A DNA stretch of 33,651 nucleotides from DASXUC01 sp036004445 (GTDB lineage Bacteria; Sysuimicrobiota; Sysuimicrobiia; Sysuimicrobiales; Kaftiobacteriaceae). The notes beneath the pieces are model-generated. The model saw only the letters and a program-made list of their open reading frames with translations. It searched no databases and was not told where the DNA came from. The DNA lies in the NCBI GenBank assembly GCA_036004445.1, contig DASYRL010000020.1:1-33651 (forward strand), given 5' to 3'. The translations under genes were made by a program, and so were the position numbers. This document shows positions 24,684 to 32,330 of the stretch, piece after piece; positions within the stretch are counted from its first letter, which is position 1; each line of letters begins with the position of its first letter.

Positions 24684-26282
24684 TCAGCGACCTCGTCCCT
24701 CGATGTAGATCTCCTCGAGATTGACCGCGAACGGCAGCATCACGTTCGGCTTGAACCCTTTCACCCACGTACGACGCGCCATGATCGACGCCGGCTCCAG
24801 AACGAATATGGCAGGAGCGTCACCGACGATGATCCGCTGGGCCCGTCGGTAGAGGGCGAGACGGCGGGCGGGATCGATGCTCGTACTCGCCTCGGTCAGC
24901 ACCTTGTCCAGCAGCACGTTTGTGTACCAGGCCCAATTGTAGATTTTTCCGATCGCGTCTGAGTGGTACCCTTCGTAGAGAATCCGGTCGGGCGTCGGGC
25001 CCGCGGTGTCGAGAACGAGAAACGCCATATCGGTGGCGGCTGTTTCATTTCGAAACTTCGTGACCATCGCCGGAAATGTGAGTTCTTGAATGCTCACATT
25101 GATGTTCAGCGCGGCCAGGGCGCTTTGGAAGAGCTCGGCAGGGATTCGTTCCACGGCCAGGGCCTGCACCATCACCAGGTTCAGCGACAGGCCGCCGGTC
25201 GGGTACCCAGCTTCAGCAAGCAACCGGCGCGCCCTGGTCAGGTCCTGCTTGTAGATCGGCAGGGTATCGTCGTGCTCCGGCACTGAGCGCGGCAGCGGCC
25301 CCTGCGCCGGGCCGGCGAGCCCGTCGAGGGCTGCCAGCACCTGCTCGTAGGGAAAGGCGTAGGTCAGCGCCTCCCGCAGTTTGCGGTTCGCCAGCGGTCC
25401 ACGGTCGCTGCGCATCGTGATGATCTCGATCCGGGCCGGCGTCCAGATGTCTAGCCGCAGCGCGGGATTCTGGCGCAGCGCGGGAACGTCCTGCGGGAGG
25501 ACCTGGTCCACGATCATATCTCCATCGCCGCGCTCCAGCAGCTGGCGCTGCGTTGCCGGCTCCACGACCCGATTGTAGACGACCGTGTCGAGGTGGGGGC
25601 CGCGCCAGGGCTTCCAGTAGCCCGGAAAACGCTTGAAGACGATGTCATTCTGTTCCGGGGCCCACCTCACAAGCTGAAAGGGCCCGGTCCCTGCCGCGTT
25701 CGAGACGAGCCACTGCTGCGCCAGATCTCCGTTGAGATCGTGCTCCTTGATCGCTTTCGGACTGATGATCTTGATCCGGAACGTCGTGTAGAGGAAGAAC
25801 GGGGTGGGCTGCGATAGGACGATGCGCACCGTCACCGGGTCGACGACGTCCGTCCGGGCGACGGCGGTGAGCAGATACGCCAGGCCGAGATTGATGCGCT
25901 TGGCGCGGTCGTATGTGCCCTTTACCGCCTCCGCGGTGAGCATCGCGCCGTCGTGGAACCGCACGCCGCGCCGCAATTTGAACGTATACTGCAACCCGTC
26001 GGGGGAGACGATCCACGACTCCGCGAGCGACGCCCGATAGGCTTTCGCGCCCGGATCGTAGACTACCAGCCCTTCGTACAGCGGCTCAATAAACTTGTCG
26101 ACGGAGGACCCCACCTGGATGAGCGGATCGAGGCCCCCCTGCCCTGTGCTCCGGACCAGGATAACCAACCGTTGGGTATCCGATCCCGGCGCCGTCGTGG
26201 CCAGGCCCGCGGAGCACAGTATGAGGACCGCCGCCGCCGCTCCCAGAACCAGGACCAACCCGCTGTGGCTTCGTCGACGCAT
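24684..26282 (-). CDS. Peptide-binding protein of ABC importer (tandem copy 2)
   Basis: 532 residues, ATG at 26282 with CGGAGGAT upstream. Signal peptide: basic MRRRSHSG, hydrophobic LVLVLGAAAAVLIL, then a small-residue region ending near ATTAPG. A cysteine is present in the hydrophobic part but the preceding residues do not make a lipobox. SBP family 5 features: LAESWIVSPDGLQYTFKLRR, VRFHDGAMLTAEAVKGTYDR, GTGPFQLVRW and LANRKLREALTYAFPYEQVL. It is closely similar along its length to the adjacent protein at 26401, including the ending IYIEGRGR, so the two arose by tandem duplication. Presumed periplasmic receptor for the permease at 22735-24670. Confidence 0.92.
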   Translation of the reverse strand: MRRRSHSGLVLVLGAAAAVLILCSAGLATTAPGSDTQRLVILVRSTGQGGLDPLIQVGSSVDKFIEPLYEGLVVYDPGAKAYRASLAESWIVSPDGLQYTFKLRRGVRFHDGAMLTAEAVKGTYDRAKRINLGLAYLLTAVARTDVVDPVTVRIVLSQPTPFFLYTTFRIKIISPKAIKEHDLNGDLAQQWLVSNAAGTGPFQLVRWAPEQNDIVFKRFPGYWKPWRGPHLDTVVYNRVVEPATQRQLLERGDGDMIVDQVLPQDVPALRQNPALRLDIWTPARIEIITMRSDRGPLANRKLREALTYAFPYEQVLAALDGLAGPAQGPLPRSVPEHDDTLPIYKQDLTRARRLLAEAGYPTGGLSLNLVMVQALAVERIPAELFQSALAALNINVSIQELTFPAMVTKFRNETAATDMAFLVLDTAGPTPDRILYEGYHSDAIGKIYNWAWYTNVLLDKVLTEASTSIDPARRLALYRRAQRIIVGDAPAIFVLEPASIMARRTWVKGFKPNVMLPFAVNLEEIYIEGRGR

Positions 26283-26355
26283 TCAGATCCTCCGATCTGG
26301 CGTGGCCGGGAACACCGTCCGAGAACTCGACAGCCGTGAGATTCCACGCAGCAGG

Positions 26356-26382
26356 AGGGCCGCGCGATCTTCGTGCGGCCCT
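26356..26382 (-). promoter_or_regulatory. GC-rich hairpin between the two binding-protein genes
   Basis: AGGGCCGC (26356-26363) pairs with GCGGCCCT (26375-26382). In the minus-strand transcript the stem extends by two more pairs after one A-C mismatch, leaving a 5-nt loop. No T-rich run follows, so it is not a classic terminator. It lies in the 118-bp gap after the first binding-protein gene and may stabilise that mRNA segment or lower expression of downstream genes. Confidence 0.55.
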
Positions 26383-26400
26383 CGGCCGACGGACGAGCGG

Positions 26401-27996
26401 CTAGCGCCCCCGTCCCTCAATGTACATGTCTTCCAGGTTGAGCCTGAACGGCGAGATGAGATCCGGTTTGAACCCCTGAACCCACTTCCTGCGGGCGTAG
26501 ACTTGCGCCGGCTCCATCACGAAGATCGCGGGCGCGTCGCCGACGATGATCCGCTGGGCGCGATGGTACAACCCCGTACGCTGCCGGACGTCAACGGTCA
26601 CCGCTGCCTGCGTCAGGACCTTATCCAGCAACTCGTTCTTGTACCACCCCCAGTTGAAGACCTTGCCACGCGACCCTGAGAAGAATGCCTCGATCAGGAT
26701 CTTGTCCGGGGCCGGTCCGGCGGAGTCCATCACGAGGAAGGACATGTCACCCGCCTCGTTCTCGTTCCGGAATTTCGCCACCAGCACGGGCCACACGAGT
26801 TCCTGGATGTTCAACCGAATGTTCAGTTGAGCGAGCGCCGTCTGGAAGAGCTCCGCCGAGATGCGCTCGATCGCCAGCGCCTCGACCATGCTGGCCGTGA
26901 ACGTCAACCCCCCGTTCGGGTGCCCCGCCTCGGCCAGGAGCCGCCTGGCTCGGGCGAGATCCTGCTTGTAGACGGGCAGCGCGTCGTCGTGCTCCGGCAG
27001 GGACCTGGGCAGCGGTCCCTGCGCCGGGCCGGCCAGGCCGCCGAGCGCCTTGTACACGTCCTCATACGGAAACGCGTAGGTCAGCGCCTCGCGCAGCTTC
27101 CGGTTCGCGAGGACCCCGCGATCGCTGCGCATCGTGAGAAACATGATCAGCGCGGCCGTCCAGATGTCAACCTGGACGTCGCGGTTGCGCTGCAGAGCCG
27201 GCACGTCCTGCGGCAGCACCTGGTCAATGATCATGTCGGCGTCCCCACGCTCCAGCAGCTGCCGCTGCGTCGCGGGTTCGGGAATCCGACGATAACTGAT
27301 GGTGTCGAGATGCTTGCCCTTCCATCCCGCCCAATACTGAGGGAATCGCTTGAAGATGATCTCGGTCTCGGGCTGCCACTTCACGAGCTGAAATGGCCCG
27401 GTGCCCGCCTCATTCGACTTCAACCACTCTTGCGCGAGGTCGCCCCGCACGTCATGTGCCTGGATGGCCGCCGGGCTGACCATCTTGATTTTGAAGGTCG
27501 TATAGAGGAAGTACGGCGTCGGCTCACGGAGGACGATCTTCACGGTGTAGGGATCGATGACCTCAACCCGTTCATAGGACACGAGCAGGTACGCGAGGCC
27601 CAGGTTGAGCGCCTTCGTCCGCTCGTAGTTCACTTTGACGGCCTGTGCGTTGAATTCGGAACCGTCGTGGAACTTCGCGCCGCGCCGCAGCTTGAAGGTG
27701 TACTCGAGGCCGTTCTTGGAAATCGTCCAGGACTCGGCCAGCGACGGCTTGTACGCCTTGGCGTTCGAATCATAGAAGACCAAACCTTCATACAGCGGTT
27801 CCACGAACTTTTGGGCGGACGACCCCACCTGGATCACGGGGTCGATGCCTCCCTGGGTCGGCGTTCTGACCAGGATCACCATCGCCTGGGAGTCCGACGA
27901 AGGGGCAGAGATGCCGGACCCGGCGATCAGACCGAGCACCAGTGCCATCACCGTAACAACCACCACACCTCGGACGGCGTTCTCGCGGCGCTTCAT
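26401..27996 (-). CDS. Peptide-binding protein of ABC importer (tandem copy 1)
   Basis: 531 residues, ATG at 27996 with GGAGGGCGG about 5 nt upstream. N-terminal signal peptide MKRRENAVRGVVVVTVMALV with cleavage expected near GSGISAPS; no cysteine, so soluble and periplasmic. Family features: LAESWTISKNGLEYTFKLRR, KFHDGSEFNAQAVKVNYER, GTGPFQLVKW and LANRKLREALTYAFPYEDVY. Nearly every block matches the neighbour at 24684. Substitutions in the ligand-lobe region (for example SMVEALAIERISAE against VMVQALAVERIPAE) are mild. It is the first transport gene after the palindrome pair at 28029-28055. Confidence 0.93.
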   Translation of the reverse strand: MKRRENAVRGVVVVTVMALVLGLIAGSGISAPSSDSQAMVILVRTPTQGGIDPVIQVGSSAQKFVEPLYEGLVFYDSNAKAYKPSLAESWTISKNGLEYTFKLRRGAKFHDGSEFNAQAVKVNYERTKALNLGLAYLLVSYERVEVIDPYTVKIVLREPTPYFLYTTFKIKMVSPAAIQAHDVRGDLAQEWLKSNEAGTGPFQLVKWQPETEIIFKRFPQYWAGWKGKHLDTISYRRIPEPATQRQLLERGDADMIIDQVLPQDVPALQRNRDVQVDIWTAALIMFLTMRSDRGVLANRKLREALTYAFPYEDVYKALGGLAGPAQGPLPRSLPEHDDALPVYKQDLARARRLLAEAGHPNGGLTFTASMVEALAIERISAELFQTALAQLNIRLNIQELVWPVLVAKFRNENEAGDMSFLVMDSAGPAPDKILIEAFFSGSRGKVFNWGWYKNELLDKVLTQAAVTVDVRQRTGLYHRAQRIIVGDAPAIFVMEPAQVYARRKWVQGFKPDLISPFRLNLEDMYIEGRGR

Positions 27997-28028
27997 TGTT
28001 CCGCCCTCCTCCTCGCAATGCCGCTTCA

Positions 28029-28055
28029 GAATAGGCCTATTCCGATTATCGGAAT
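28029..28055. promoter_or_regulatory. Two overlapping palindromes, probable IclR operator
   Basis: GAATAGGCCTATTC (28029-28042) is a perfect 14-bp palindrome. It overlaps by four bases ATTCCGATTATCGGAAT (28039-28055), whose 8-bp arms surround a single T. The pair lies about 33-59 bp upstream of the binding-protein ATG at 27996, in the 140-bp gap after the cysteine hydrolase gene. No convincing -35/-10 pair could be placed, though TATTCT on the minus strand (28034-28029) is a candidate -10. IclR-family operators are commonly short GGAA/TTCC-type palindromes, and the IclR gene nearby shares a 10-mer with this site. Confidence 0.7.
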
Positions 28056-28136
28056 GGGCGAGGGAATTTGTAGCGCATTCGACGATGAGACGAGATGTCC
28101 TCTTCCGACGACAGGAGCTTGCGCAGAGCGGCTCGG

Positions 28137-28838
28137 TCAGCGGCCTGCCGATGGCTGGGGGGAGCGGTCGGCGCGCAGGTACGCGAGGACCTCGGGGAGA
28201 GAGATGACGTCCGCGTATTTCTGATGCATATCGAAGAGATTGATCTTGTGCGTGATCGAGATCCGGTCAAACGTACATTCCTCAACGACCTTGACCCGGA
28301 AGCCGTACGAAAATGCGTCGACGACCGTGGCTCGCACGCACCCACTGGTCGACTGCCCTCCAACGATCAGGGTGTCGATCCGGAGCTTGATCAGATAGCT
28401 CACCAACTGCGTGCCGAAGAAGACGCTGGGCTGCTGTTTGTAGACGATCCAGTCGTCAGGCCTCGGCGCCACCTCCGGGATGAACGGCGCGATGTGTCCG
28501 GCCCGGGCCCTCGCCTGACTCAATGCGGCTGCATTCTTCTCGCCCCACCCGATAATATCGGCGCCGTCCGCGCGATGGAGATTGTTCGAATAGAAGATGG
28601 GTACCGCCCCGGCCCGCGCCGCCTCGAGCAGCCGCCGAATCGCCTCGATGTTCGCGCTGACCCCACTGGGAAGGGGATCGTGGAATGAGTCGTCGTCGAG
28701 CAGGTGGAAATCCGTCGAATACAGATCGATCAGCAACACGGCGGGGCGTTCTCCAAATCCGCCGCCGCGTCCAAATCCGGCAGCCGTATAGACCCGGCTG
28801 TCCGCTTCACTGATGACGTCGTCCCAAATCCGGCCCAC
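28137..28838 (-). CDS. Cysteine hydrolase, isochorismatase/N-carbamoylsarcosine amidohydrolase-like
   Basis: 233 residues from GTG at 28838, chosen because GGAGGAGG lies 7 nt upstream and the protein then begins GRIWDDVISEADSRVY, a usual family N-terminus. A GTG at 28862 overlapping the IclR stop (GTGA) would add eight residues. Catalytic triad of the family: Asp38 in VLLIDLYSTD, Lys134 in WIVYKQQPSVFFGTQL, Cys167 in GGQSTSGCVRATVVDAF. Such enzymes hydrolyse N-carbamoyl compounds, nicotinamide or other amides using the cysteine. N-carbamoylsarcosine amidase-type activity would link naturally with hydantoin-type ring opening elsewhere in the window (inference). Confidence 0.9.
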   Translation of the reverse strand: MGRIWDDVISEADSRVYTAAGFGRGGGFGERPAVLLIDLYSTDFHLLDDDSFHDPLPSGVSANIEAIRRLLEAARAGAVPIFYSNNLHRADGADIIGWGEKNAAALSQARARAGHIAPFIPEVAPRPDDWIVYKQQPSVFFGTQLVSYLIKLRIDTLIVGGQSTSGCVRATVVDAFSYGFRVKVVEECTFDRISITHKINLFDMHQKYADVISLPEVLAYLRADRSPQPSAGR

Positions 28839-28858
28839 GTCGTGTCCTCCTCCGTCGA

Positions 28859-29734
28859 TCACCGTGCGAGCAGTTTCCGCGGTCGCGCACGTGTTTCGGC
28901 CCGGCGGGTACCGGGGGCAAAACTCGTGAGCGGCTTGAATGCGGCGGCGATCTCCGCTGCCGATTTGACGACCAGGCGGCGGAGTTTGACCAAACGCGAC
29001 TCGCTCAGACGTGTGTCTGGTATGGAAATGCCCAGGCTCGCAACGACTTGGCCGCCGCGGTCGTAGATCGGAGCGGCCACCCCCGTGGTTCCGGCCACCG
29101 CTTCGCCCCTGCTGATAGCGTAGCCTTTCCTCCGAATCTGGCCCAACTCGCGATACAGATCCCCCGGTTCTGTGATTGTCTGGGCGGTGAGGCGTGGCAG
29201 GCCCACCTCCCGGACCACGTAATCGATTTCCTCGCCGGAGAGGTTCGCCAGCAGCATCTTGCGGGTGGACGACGCGTGGAGAAACCCCTGTTGCTGCAGG
29301 CGGGGTCGGACGTTACCGGGATCGATCGCGTCGAGGATGTGAATATACGCTCCGCGCCACGTCTGCTTGTCGACGACGGCGAGCAGGACGGCTTCTCCGG
29401 TGATCTCGTTCACCCGCTGCATGATCGGCTGTGCGGCAACCATCAACCGATTGTAGTTCGCCGCAGTGGCACCCAACTCGAGGACCTGGAGTCCCAGGGA
29501 GTATCTCCGGCTGCGCGCCTCACGGTCGAGAAATCCTGCCAGGCACAGCGAATTGACGATCCGCTGCACGACGGCCACCGGCAGCCCCATCCGCCGCGAG
29601 AGATCGGTGATCCCGAGGAACGGCGGCCCCTTCATGAATTCGGTCAGGATGCGCAGGGCCTTAGTAACCGTCTTGGAGCGCCGACCTTCGCTCGAGGGCG
29701 ACCAGGGAATGCTCCTGTTATCGGAATTCTTCAT
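28859..29734 (-). CDS. IclR-family transcription regulator
   Basis: 291 residues from the ATG at 29734; an upstream in-frame TTG at 29782 would add a poor 16-residue tail. The N-terminal winged helix has TKALRILTEFMKGPPFLGIT, DLSRRMGLPVAVVQRIVNSL and GFLDREARSRRYSLGLQVLELG. The effector domain contains MQRVNEITGEAVLLAVVD and RKGYAISRGEAVAGTTGVAAPIYD, ending near residue 265, followed by a basic tail RAETRARPRKLLAR. IclR proteins respond to small organic ligands. Codons 2-6 carry ATTCCGATAA, the same 10-mer as in the palindrome at 28039-28055, suggesting autoregulation. Confidence 0.93.
   Translation of the reverse strand: MKNSDNRSIPWSPSSEGRRSKTVTKALRILTEFMKGPPFLGITDLSRRMGLPVAVVQRIVNSLCLAGFLDREARSRRYSLGLQVLELGATAANYNRLMVAAQPIMQRVNEITGEAVLLAVVDKQTWRGAYIHILDAIDPGNVRPRLQQQGFLHASSTRKMLLANLSGEEIDYVVREVGLPRLTAQTITEPGDLYRELGQIRRKGYAISRGEAVAGTTGVAAPIYDRGGQVVASLGISIPDTRLSESRLVKLRRLVVKSAAEIAAAFKPLTSFAPGTRRAETRARPRKLLAR
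29718..29727. promoter_or_regulatory. Possible IclR half-site over its own start
   Basis: TTATCGGAAT at 29718-29727 is identical to bases 28046-28055 of the palindrome upstream of the binding-protein genes. It sits just inside the regulator coding sequence. A half-site of ten bases may be chance, so this is a weak call. Confidence 0.35.
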
Positions 29735-29789
29735 TGTGCTGCCACGCTCTTCGCCGGCCTCGGGACCCCCCCTGCCTGGCAAGAGAATG

Positions 29790-31721
29790 TCAGCGGAGAT
29801 TGTCGATCGGAATCGGCGGAATCAGGTCGGCGGGAGTGAAGGCAAAACACCGCGAGTAGAAATACAGTTCCGCCTCAAGGGTCCGCTGGATCGTCCGGGC
29901 CCGCCGGAAGCCGTGCTGCTCGCCGTCGAAGAGCACATAGGCTACAGGGATGCCCGCGGCCCGCAAGGCCTCGGCCATCATTTCGGACTGGTTCGGGGGC
30001 ACGATCTTGTCCTCGCGGCCTTGAAAGAAGATCACCGGCACACGGATGCGATCGGCGTGGTGGATCGGCGAGCGCGCGCGATACAAGGCCGCGGCGGCCG
30101 GCAACGGACCGATCAGCCGTTGATCATACTGCGCCTCGAATTTATGCGTCTCCCGATGCATGGCTTCCAGGTCGCTCACCCCGAAGTGCGACGCCCCCGC
30201 GTGGAAGACGTCCCGAAAGGCCAGCGCGCACAGCGTCGTGTATCCTCCCGCGCTCCCCCCTCGAATCGCCAGCCGGTTCTTGTCGGCAAACCCCAGGTCC
30301 ACCAAGTACATCGCCGCGCTGATGCAGTCGTCGACGTCCACGATCCCCCATTTCCCCCGCAGCCTGTTTCGATACGATCGCCCGTAACCGGTGCTTCCGC
30401 CGTAGTTTACGTCGACTACGGCGAACCCGCGGCTCGTCCAGTACTGGAACTCGAGGCGGAGAATCGCTGGAGAGAAACTGGTCGGTCCGCCGTGACTGAC
30501 CACGAGCAGAGGCGGCCGTTCCTCGTCGGGGCCAGCGAAGTCCTTGTTGGCGGGAGGATAGTACCATGCGTGTGCGGTGAGACCGCCGGCAGTGGGAAAC
30601 TCGATCGCCTGCGGGATCGAGAGGTACCCGGTATCGACGGTCAACGACGATGAACGACGTATGACTTCTGTGTCCCGCGTCTTCGGATCCAGGCGCATCA
30701 GCGCCGCGGGCGCGGTCGGCGAAGCTGCGATGAAGTACACGCCACCGGGGCCCGTTGTAATCTGGGCGAAATCAGTGTACGGGAGATCCAGGGGCTCGAA
30801 CCGGCCCGTCTCGACGTCCAGAAGCGCCAGGGTCCGTACCCCATGCGACATGAACACGCACGCGATCGTTCCGGCCCCGATGAAACCATACGTCGACGTG
30901 CGCAGGGACCATTGGGGGCGGCCGAATTCCGCCTCCATCGGGGCGAGGGCTTCCGCGGCCTGGCGGTCCTCACGCCAGCGGTACAGGTTCCACCACTCGG
31001 TCCGGTCCGAGACGAAGAACAGATCCCCGTCTGGGGACCATTCGGGCTGAAAAATTGACTCGTCGCTCCCTCCCGCCACGTGGATCGGTCCGGCCACCGA
31101 TCCATCGGGCTGCACGGCGGCGACCCAGAGCTCGGAACCATCCCAAGGCATGTTCGGATGGTTCCAGCTCAGCCAGGCCAGGCGTGTGCCATCGGGACTG
31201 AGCCGCGGTGACGAGTAGAAATCCGATCCCTCGACCAGGATGCGGGCAGCACCACCATCCATTGGCACAGCGGCAAGCGCGTTGCGGGCGTCTTGCTCGC
31301 CCGGAGTGTGATCTTCAAGGACGCAGATGATGCGCCGGCGCGCGCCGTCCGCGACCCCGTCCGCGTAGCGGTAAAGTCCCGGCGGGGTGACCGCCTCCGG
31401 GGACGTGCCCGGATCGACACGGTACAGGCGCTGATCAGTGAAATTCGAGAAGAACGCCGAGTGCGCGAAGACGGTAAAGTCACCGCCTCCGTACTCGTGA
31501 ACACGGGTCCGCGCGTTGAAATGCGGCGGCGTGATCACAACCGTGCGGCCATCTGCAGCACGCTGGACGAGAGCCTTGCGGCCGCCTTCCCTCGGGCGGA
31601 GCTCGGTCCAGTAGACGTCGGTCCCATCCACCACTATCTCGGAGAGAACGACCGCATCGCCGGCCGCCACGTCCGACGTAACGGGCGATACCCAGCTGCC
31701 GTAGGGGGCGGTTCGAGTCAC
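29790..31721 (-). CDS. Prolyl oligopeptidase family (S9) serine peptidase
   Basis: About 643 residues from the GTG at 31721, a length normal for S9C-type acylaminoacyl-peptidase-like enzymes; the frame stays open to an ATG at 31961 but that extra 80 residues does not look like family sequence. N-terminal beta-propeller (to about residue 370) with repeats such as SPRLSPDGTRLAWLSWNHP and FQPEWSPDGDLFFVSDR. C-terminal alpha/beta hydrolase: LLVVSHGGPTSF oxyanion region, IRGGSAGGYTTLCAL (Ser near 490), FFQGREDKIVPP (Asp near 571) and DGEQHGFRR (His near 603). No signal peptide from this start. It would cleave short imported peptides, possibly releasing acyl- or proline-containing pieces. It precedes the IclR gene by 55 bp. 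Confidence 0.88.
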   Translation of the reverse strand: MTRTAPYGSWVSPVTSDVAAGDAVVLSEIVVDGTDVYWTELRPREGGRKALVQRAADGRTVVITPPHFNARTRVHEYGGGDFTVFAHSAFFSNFTDQRLYRVDPGTSPEAVTPPGLYRYADGVADGARRRIICVLEDHTPGEQDARNALAAVPMDGGAARILVEGSDFYSSPRLSPDGTRLAWLSWNHPNMPWDGSELWVAAVQPDGSVAGPIHVAGGSDESIFQPEWSPDGDLFFVSDRTEWWNLYRWREDRQAAEALAPMEAEFGRPQWSLRTSTYGFIGAGTIACVFMSHGVRTLALLDVETGRFEPLDLPYTDFAQITTGPGGVYFIAASPTAPAALMRLDPKTRDTEVIRRSSSLTVDTGYLSIPQAIEFPTAGGLTAHAWYYPPANKDFAGPDEERPPLLVVSHGGPTSFSPAILRLEFQYWTSRGFAVVDVNYGGSTGYGRSYRNRLRGKWGIVDVDDCISAAMYLVDLGFADKNRLAIRGGSAGGYTTLCALAFRDVFHAGASHFGVSDLEAMHRETHKFEAQYDQRLIGPLPAAAALYRARSPIHHADRIRVPVIFFQGREDKIVPPNQSEMMAEALRAAGIPVAYVLFDGEQHGFRRARTIQRTLEAELYFYSRCFAFTPADLIPPIPIDNLR

Positions 31722-32135
31722 CTCAGGGGAATTTGTCCCAGTCCACGCCGACCCCTTGTGTCGATGCGAAAGACACCCATGGTGCCGGGGGACCGGAACC
31801 GTTCGTTCCAAACACCTGCAGTCCATATTCATCTGATGGACCGCCCGAGATGGAAGCGCGGCATCGACCGGGTCATCCGACGCGAATGGGAACTGAATGC
31901 TTATTGATACTCCTTTCAAGCCGTGCGGCGTACCCGTCGGCGGCCTTGTTCCATTCTCCATTCCGCGATACCGAGGAGCATCATCACGAACGGAATGCGA
32001 CCATGCCCACCTGGACGATGGCGAGAAGCGGTCAAAATGGTTGCGCTGAAGGTTTCCTAGTGGCTCTTGCGCCTGCCCTCTAGAAAATTCGCGGGGTTCA
32101 CCCTGTTGCTCTCCCCTTCGAACCCACGTGGGGGC
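31722..32135. other. Intergenic region between S9 peptidase and the second regulator module
   Basis: About 410 bp without a gene I can support. It must hold the promoter of the long minus-strand array, but I could not place a convincing one. A minus-strand AAAGGAG (near 31915) is not followed by a standard start codon in useful position. Plus-strand frames across it are short and lack family features. Confidence 0.5.
32123..32132. promoter_or_regulatory. Palindrome upstream of the third promoter
   Basis: CCCACGTGGG is a perfect 10-bp palindrome ending 3 bp before the -35 box at 32136. An activator site is possible; it has no counterpart at the other two promoters. Confidence 0.35.
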
Positions 32136-32164
32136 TTGACAATAGAATAAAGAACAAGTAGGTT
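32136..32164 (+). promoter_or_regulatory. Promoter of the second regulator/M24 operon
   Basis: TTGACA (32136-32141), 17 bp, TAGGTT (32159-32164). Both boxes and the spacing equal those at 9937-9965, and GCTTGACAA is shared too. The spacer differs, so the match reflects function and not merely a recent copy of the whole region. Confidence 0.72.
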
Positions 32165-32169
32165 GCTGT

Positions 32170-32185
32170 TAATCAGTGATGATTA
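32170..32185. promoter_or_regulatory. Operator palindrome O3
   Basis: TAATCAGTGATGATTA, identical to O2 at 9972. It starts 5 bp after the -10 box, over the expected transcription start, about 145 bp upstream of the regulator ATG at 32331. This suggests negative autoregulation or cross-regulation by the paralogue. Confidence 0.78.
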
Positions 32186-32193
32186 GCCCTTCG

Positions 32194-32233
32194 AGAGTAG
32201 AAAACGCAACGTCAGCGTCAACAGTTCTACTCT
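32194..32233 (+). promoter_or_regulatory. Stem-loop in the leader of the second regulator gene
   Basis: AGAGTAGAA (32194-32202) and TTCTACTCT (32225-32233) are perfect 9-bp arms. The 22-nt loop contains a nested ACGC/GCGT pair. A second small hairpin, CCGGCC/GGCCGG (32274-32279 and 32293-32298), lies closer to the start codon. The 5' untranslated region of about 160 nt is long compared with the roughly 30 nt at 9972-10004, so the leader may have a post-transcriptional role. Confidence 0.55.
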
Positions 32234-32330
32234 ACGCTATATCGGGCGCGGGCCAGCAATTGTCGCAGTTCTCCCGGCCAAACGGATGTCAGGGCCGGCA
32301 GTAACACTACGCCGAACAAGAGAGAAGACT

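Noticed and set aside
26356..26382. Rho-independent terminator between the two binding-protein genes
   Set aside because: Stable stem but no T-rich tract in the minus-strand direction.
26827..28224. 465-codon plus-strand open frame opposite the binding protein at 26401
   Set aside because: Mirror of the coding strand with repeated Arg/Leu/Gly runs and no ribosome site or domain; the minus-strand gene is unmistakable.
31722..31961. 80-residue N-terminal extension of the S9 peptidase to an ATG at 31961
   Set aside because: The extension lacks family similarity and a good ribosome site; the GTG at 31721 gives the expected protein length.
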